Part shown: one piece after another, positions 61,063 to 64,000 of the stretch | How the letters are laid out: every line of letters begins with the position of its first letter | How positions within the stretch are numbered: the first letter of the stretch is position 1 | Origin: Pontederia crassipes | Lineage: Eukaryota; Streptophyta; Magnoliopsida; Commelinales; Pontederiaceae | Direction: 5' to 3' | DNA: 64,000 nucleotides | Assembly: GCA_030549335.1 (NCBI GenBank) | Contig: CM060187.1 | Coordinates: 7,936,001 to 8,000,000, forward strand | The notes under the pieces: generated by a model | Databases searched by the model: none | Seen by the model: only the letters and a program-made list of their open reading frames with translations | What the model was told of the DNA's origin: nothing | Program-made: the position numbers and the translations under genes

Positions 61063-61406
61063 CTATTAGCAAGCAATCTACGACCATTTAGCAACAAATT
61101 CGTGATGGATTTAGCGACAATTAAGTGACCAATCTGCGACAACTATCGACAAGTCGGCGAGAAAAAAGCGGACGAGGACAATAGTTGTTGCGGCAGTTTA
61201 GCGACATGTTGGCGACTAATTCGCCACTATTTATTATCGCTATTAGCAAGCAATCTACGACCATTTTGCAACAGATTAGTGATGGATTTAGCGACAAATA
61301 TGTGACAAATCCGCGACAACCATCGCCAAGTCGGCGAGAAAAAAGCCGACAAGGATTATAATTGTGGCGGCAGCTTAGCGACATGTTGGCGACTAATTCG
61401 CCACTA
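61063..61406. repeat. Duplicated subterminal block of the CACTA 3' end
   Basis: 61063-61228 and 61240-61406 share CTATTAGCAAGCAATCTACG, GTGATGGATTTAGCGACAA, AAGTCGGCGAGAAAAAAG and GACATGTTGGCGACTAATTC in order, period 177 bp. Both are packed with the GCGACAA motif. Confidence 0.9.
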
Positions 61407-61580
61407 CCTAACGACGAATTTGCGACAGATAATAGTTGTCTCTAATAGCGAGTAATATTTAGCGACAATGTTGATTTGTAATAAATGCATCGCAAAATGC
61501 TCGCAGACATTTTTAGCGACAAAGTAGCATCAAATTGGCGACAAAAGTATTCGTAGCTAAATCACTTTATTCTTGTAGAG
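61407..61580. repeat. CACTA 3' terminal repeat
   Basis: More GCGACAA words are followed by the inverted terminus TTATTCTTGTAGAG. The expected last bases are GTAGTG; the A here breaks the CACTA signature. TCG follows as target duplication. Confidence 0.88.
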
Positions 61581-62458
61581 TCGTCGGTTAGTGTTACGTG
61601 ATCGTCCATAGGTCCTGGAGGCTGCAAACCTCTCTTTCTCCATATGCTTGGTTGCTCTTTTACCTTATTTTTTATAGTCTATTAGTTCTGTAATAGAGAT
61701 TTTATATTTTCTTCAGAAAGTTAGATTGTTTAGACCTCGTTCTTATTCAAGTTAATTTATTTAGCCAACTTCTTTTGATTATATATGTTAAGTTTAATGC
61801 TTTTTTATGAGAAAATGATTTGTGAAATTAGATCACAAACTTGTACAAGGGGTGATTAATTCCATAAGTCATTATTCTTCTGATAATTGATCTTTTAATT
61901 TTAAGTTAAAGCATATACAACACATATTCAGTAATTCGTTGTGTATGATGAATATTGTGCGATTTGTTATTCTGTCCAAAAGTATGGGTGAATAACAGTT
62001 AGAAGTTACATTTTCTTGCATCATGATTCTCTGTAAAATCAGTAATCAACTCGTCGTACGCGATTATTGATCTTATTTGGAATTAGGATAGTTTGATTTG
62101 CTCGTCTAGAGAAGTCAATATTTTAGGTGCTCTTAATCCGTCTCAAGAATCGACTCAAGTGTTCTATCATGGTTTGATTAGTTCAGAGGCCCATATATAT
62201 CTAACTTTACTTTAATCATCCATAATTCCCAGTGATCATCACCACTATATCTTTATACATCAATTATCTATTTTATGTAATTTTTATATTTTGTATTTAT
62301 GTTTTACCCATACAAAACATTTTCTTCTCTTAATAAATCTTTAGGATTGGATCAATTTAAATAGTTCCTCATGGGATCGACAACTCTACTCTTCACTCTA
62401 TTACTTGATACGACTAGTGCACTTTCTAGCTTCTGCGTTTTATATATTTTTCACATCA
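61581..62458 (+). repeat. Right part of the Athila/Tat-like LTR
   Basis: This is the continuation of 48819-49458 after the CACTA element. It closes with CATGGGATCGACAACTC, GACTAGTGCACTTTCTAG and ACATCA at 62458, the same closing block seen at 31030-31111. It carries no gene. Confidence 0.7.
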
Positions 62459-62464
62459 AATTTT

Positions 62465-62481
62465 TGTCGCCGTTGTCAGGA
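62465..62481 (+). other. Degenerate primer-binding site
   Basis: TGTCGCCGTTGTCAGGA resembles the Athila-group primer site with several changes. It sits six bases after the LTR end, which marks the preceding LTR as a 5' LTR. Confidence 0.65.
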
Positions 62482-63390
62482 GACTCTTCTTCCTCAGACG
62501 ACCATTTCCTCTCCGGCGCCATCTTATTTTATGCCGGTGAAGTCCTTCAGTGGTGGAGAAGAAGATCGTGATCACTAGCTGATCACTATAAGTTTTTCTC
62601 CCATTTTAGATGCATTTCACCCATATCGAGCCCCTAAATTGCCCAACTTTTGACCAAATATGTTTGGAATGCATGGGTTATGATAACTAGTTGATCTTCC
62701 TTTATACTTAATTCCATGTGCATAGAGGTTCTGAATTGCTAAAATCCATAAATATTTCAATTCTATGCCAAGTTATCATTTTTATGACAAGTTATCACTC
62801 CAATATGTCAAGTTATCATTATTTTGAGTGAGTTGATTTTCAATGATTTTCTTGCCCCAAATCCTTTATATCATGAATGAATCATATTTGGATGATCATA
62901 TTTCAATTTGTGCAAAATTATTAATCCATTTGAATAAGTTGTCATTTTTTCAATGGCAAGTTATCATTAAAGGGCAAAACTGTCATTTCGACATGCAAAA
63001 TTATCAATTCTGCACAAAGGCCTTAGGCAACAATTATATTATTGTCCTAACTCATTGCCGTTAAACTTTGATCACATTTGGATAACCACAACCAAAGTTA
63101 TGACAAGTTATCGTTTTTAAGGCATTAAGTTATCGTTTTTGGCACCCAAGTTATCATTCTTATGAAATCTTATCCATATTTTATTTCTGACCTCATTCAC
63201 TTATCACCCTAATCCATTTGATATCTTCAATGCTTTGAACTACTCATATTTGAATATTTTCCATGAAATATGAAAAGTTATCATTCCGGGTCCCTAAAAC
63301 TATTATTTTTTATATGAGTTTTCATTCCTGCACAACACCAAATTTCATTTGATGTTTGAGCTGACAACTATCATTATCCTAATTCTTATT
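62482..63390. other. Non-coding DNA with a recurring AAGTTATCAT motif
   Basis: Where gag should follow the primer site, no gag was recognised. Instead the decamer AAGTTATCAT, or a one-base variant, recurs about ten times (for example 62772, 62790, 62812, 62962, 63112, 63125, 63148 and 63272) at uneven spacing. No gene is supported. Confidence 0.6.
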
Positions 63391-64000
63391 TGTTAAAACC
63401 CCATTTAAGGATTTTGATGCTTGCTGTTTTAGATTTTGTAGCAGGGAAAACAGATTGCAAAAAGGTGAAAAAATGTGGGGGGACCACTGATTTTGCTGTC
63501 CAAAAAGCTGCTGTAGCAGTTGGAATATTCAGGGTCATCTGGACAGGTGGCTTACATCAAGGCTAGGGAACATTTTGATGATGATCTAAGGGTGTTTAAA
63601 GATCATATATAAGCTGAAGAAATCCTGAAAATTGGGGGGCTGGCCATTGCAGGGTTTGAACAGGGCAGCAAGGGTTTTGGAGCTAGGAGCTGAATTGCTG
63701 CAAGGACACCTCTCGACAAGCTTCAATCCAAGATGATTTCTTTCTGTTCTTCAATCTATTTTATATCTTTGTTTGTAATTATGAGGAGCTAAATCCCATG
63801 CCTCCTAGGATAGGGTAGTAGTCTAATGCATATTGTGGATGGATTAGGGATAAGACCAATTTCATGCACTGAATCATTTAAATTCCTGATTTCTAAAATC
63901 TGAATTATTCTGAATTTGATCTTGTCATTGGAAGACGTTACTTGTATTAGCAATTGAGAAGTTATCATTTGATCTAATCTTTGTTCAGAAATGAATAAAG
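63391..64000 (+). repeat. Probable LTR start of another gypsy element (runs off the window)
   Basis: It begins TGTTAAAACCCC at 63391. It has a TATA-like ATATATAAG (63605-63613) followed by a GC-richer leader and 'gaggagctaaatccc' (63783-63797), a word I associate with Athila/Tat-type LTRs. The right end lies outside the window, so the call rests on composition and word order. Confidence 0.4.

Larger units (their letters stand above)
49459..61580 (+). mobile_element. CACTA (En/Spm-like) DNA transposon, 12.1 kb
   Basis: The left end is CACTACAAGAAAATGG. The right end, reverse-complemented, is CTCTACAAGAATAAAG, with one changed base in the outer trinucleotide. The 3-bp target duplication TCG flanks both sides (49456-49458 and 61581-61583). 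Subterminal regions are full of GCGACAAA/GCGAC-type words in both orientations, the usual transposase-binding arrays. Inside are a TNP2-like transposase gene and a TNPA-like gene, both plus strand, separated by a captured host segment. Stops, a hAT insertion and the mutated 3' end make it inactive. Confidence 0.95.

Noticed and set aside
31960..62458. Single giant Athila element with the satellite as its internal region
   Set aside because: The LTR-like sequence left of 33486 and the one at 48819-49458/61581-62458 do not resemble each other, and the latter is followed by its own primer site, so they belong to different elements.
62371..62571. 66-codon open frame across the LTR end and primer site
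   Set aside because: It starts within the LTR and spans the primer-binding site; no resemblance to gag.

Overview
The window looks like plant nuclear DNA, probably monocot. It is AT-rich and repeat-dense, and it holds one recognisable host gene: a seven-exon Qa-SNARE of the SYP2 (vacuolar/prevacuolar syntaxin) family at 12215-17094. Its C-terminal region reads more like grass SYP22 than dicot SYP22, which is the basis for 'monocot'; the species is not known. Everything else that can be named is transposon-derived or tandemly repeated.

Layout. 1-11955: AT-rich intergenic DNA with a MITE-like element, a decayed Ty3/gypsy pol remnant (4891-6045) and a degenerate TIR element (6901-9891). 11956-17352: the SYP22-like gene, with a 5'-truncated RTE-type LINE in intron 2. 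18289-19876: a Mutator-like TIR element with 9-bp target duplications and a GC-rich core. The core carries pieces of two unrelated host genes, one C2H2-zinc-finger-like and one L-type-lectin receptor kinase-like. 20462-28838: a gag-only copia-type LTR element arranged LTR-gag-LTR-gag-LTR, with a small LINE stub in the second unit. 28980-31111: an Athila/Tat-like fragment (protease, N-terminal RT, 3' LTR end). 31960-34430: a second Athila-like 5' end (LTR, primer site, gag).

34431-48808: about 14.4 kb of tandem satellite with a period near 153 bp (roughly 94 monomers). It begins abruptly inside the Athila-like gag reading frame. 48819-62458: another Athila/Tat-like LTR split by a 12.1-kb CACTA (En/Spm) transposon at 49459-61580. 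That element has a TNP2-type transposase pseudogene, itself interrupted by a 1.16-kb hAT-like element. It also has a TNPA-like second gene and, between the two, a captured 2.5-kb host segment containing an exon of a COP1-interacting-protein-7-related gene. 62482-64000: a stretch with a recurring AAGTTATCAT motif, then the start of another LTR.

The elements do not work together as a pathway. The window is a nest of insertions next to a single housekeeping trafficking gene. The most interesting points are the two independent gene-fragment captures (Mutator-like and CACTA), the tandem gag-only LTR element, and the satellite array that starts within retrotransposon coding sequence. I see no tRNA, rRNA or CRISPR. 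All homology calls are from memory of protein families; no database search was possible.
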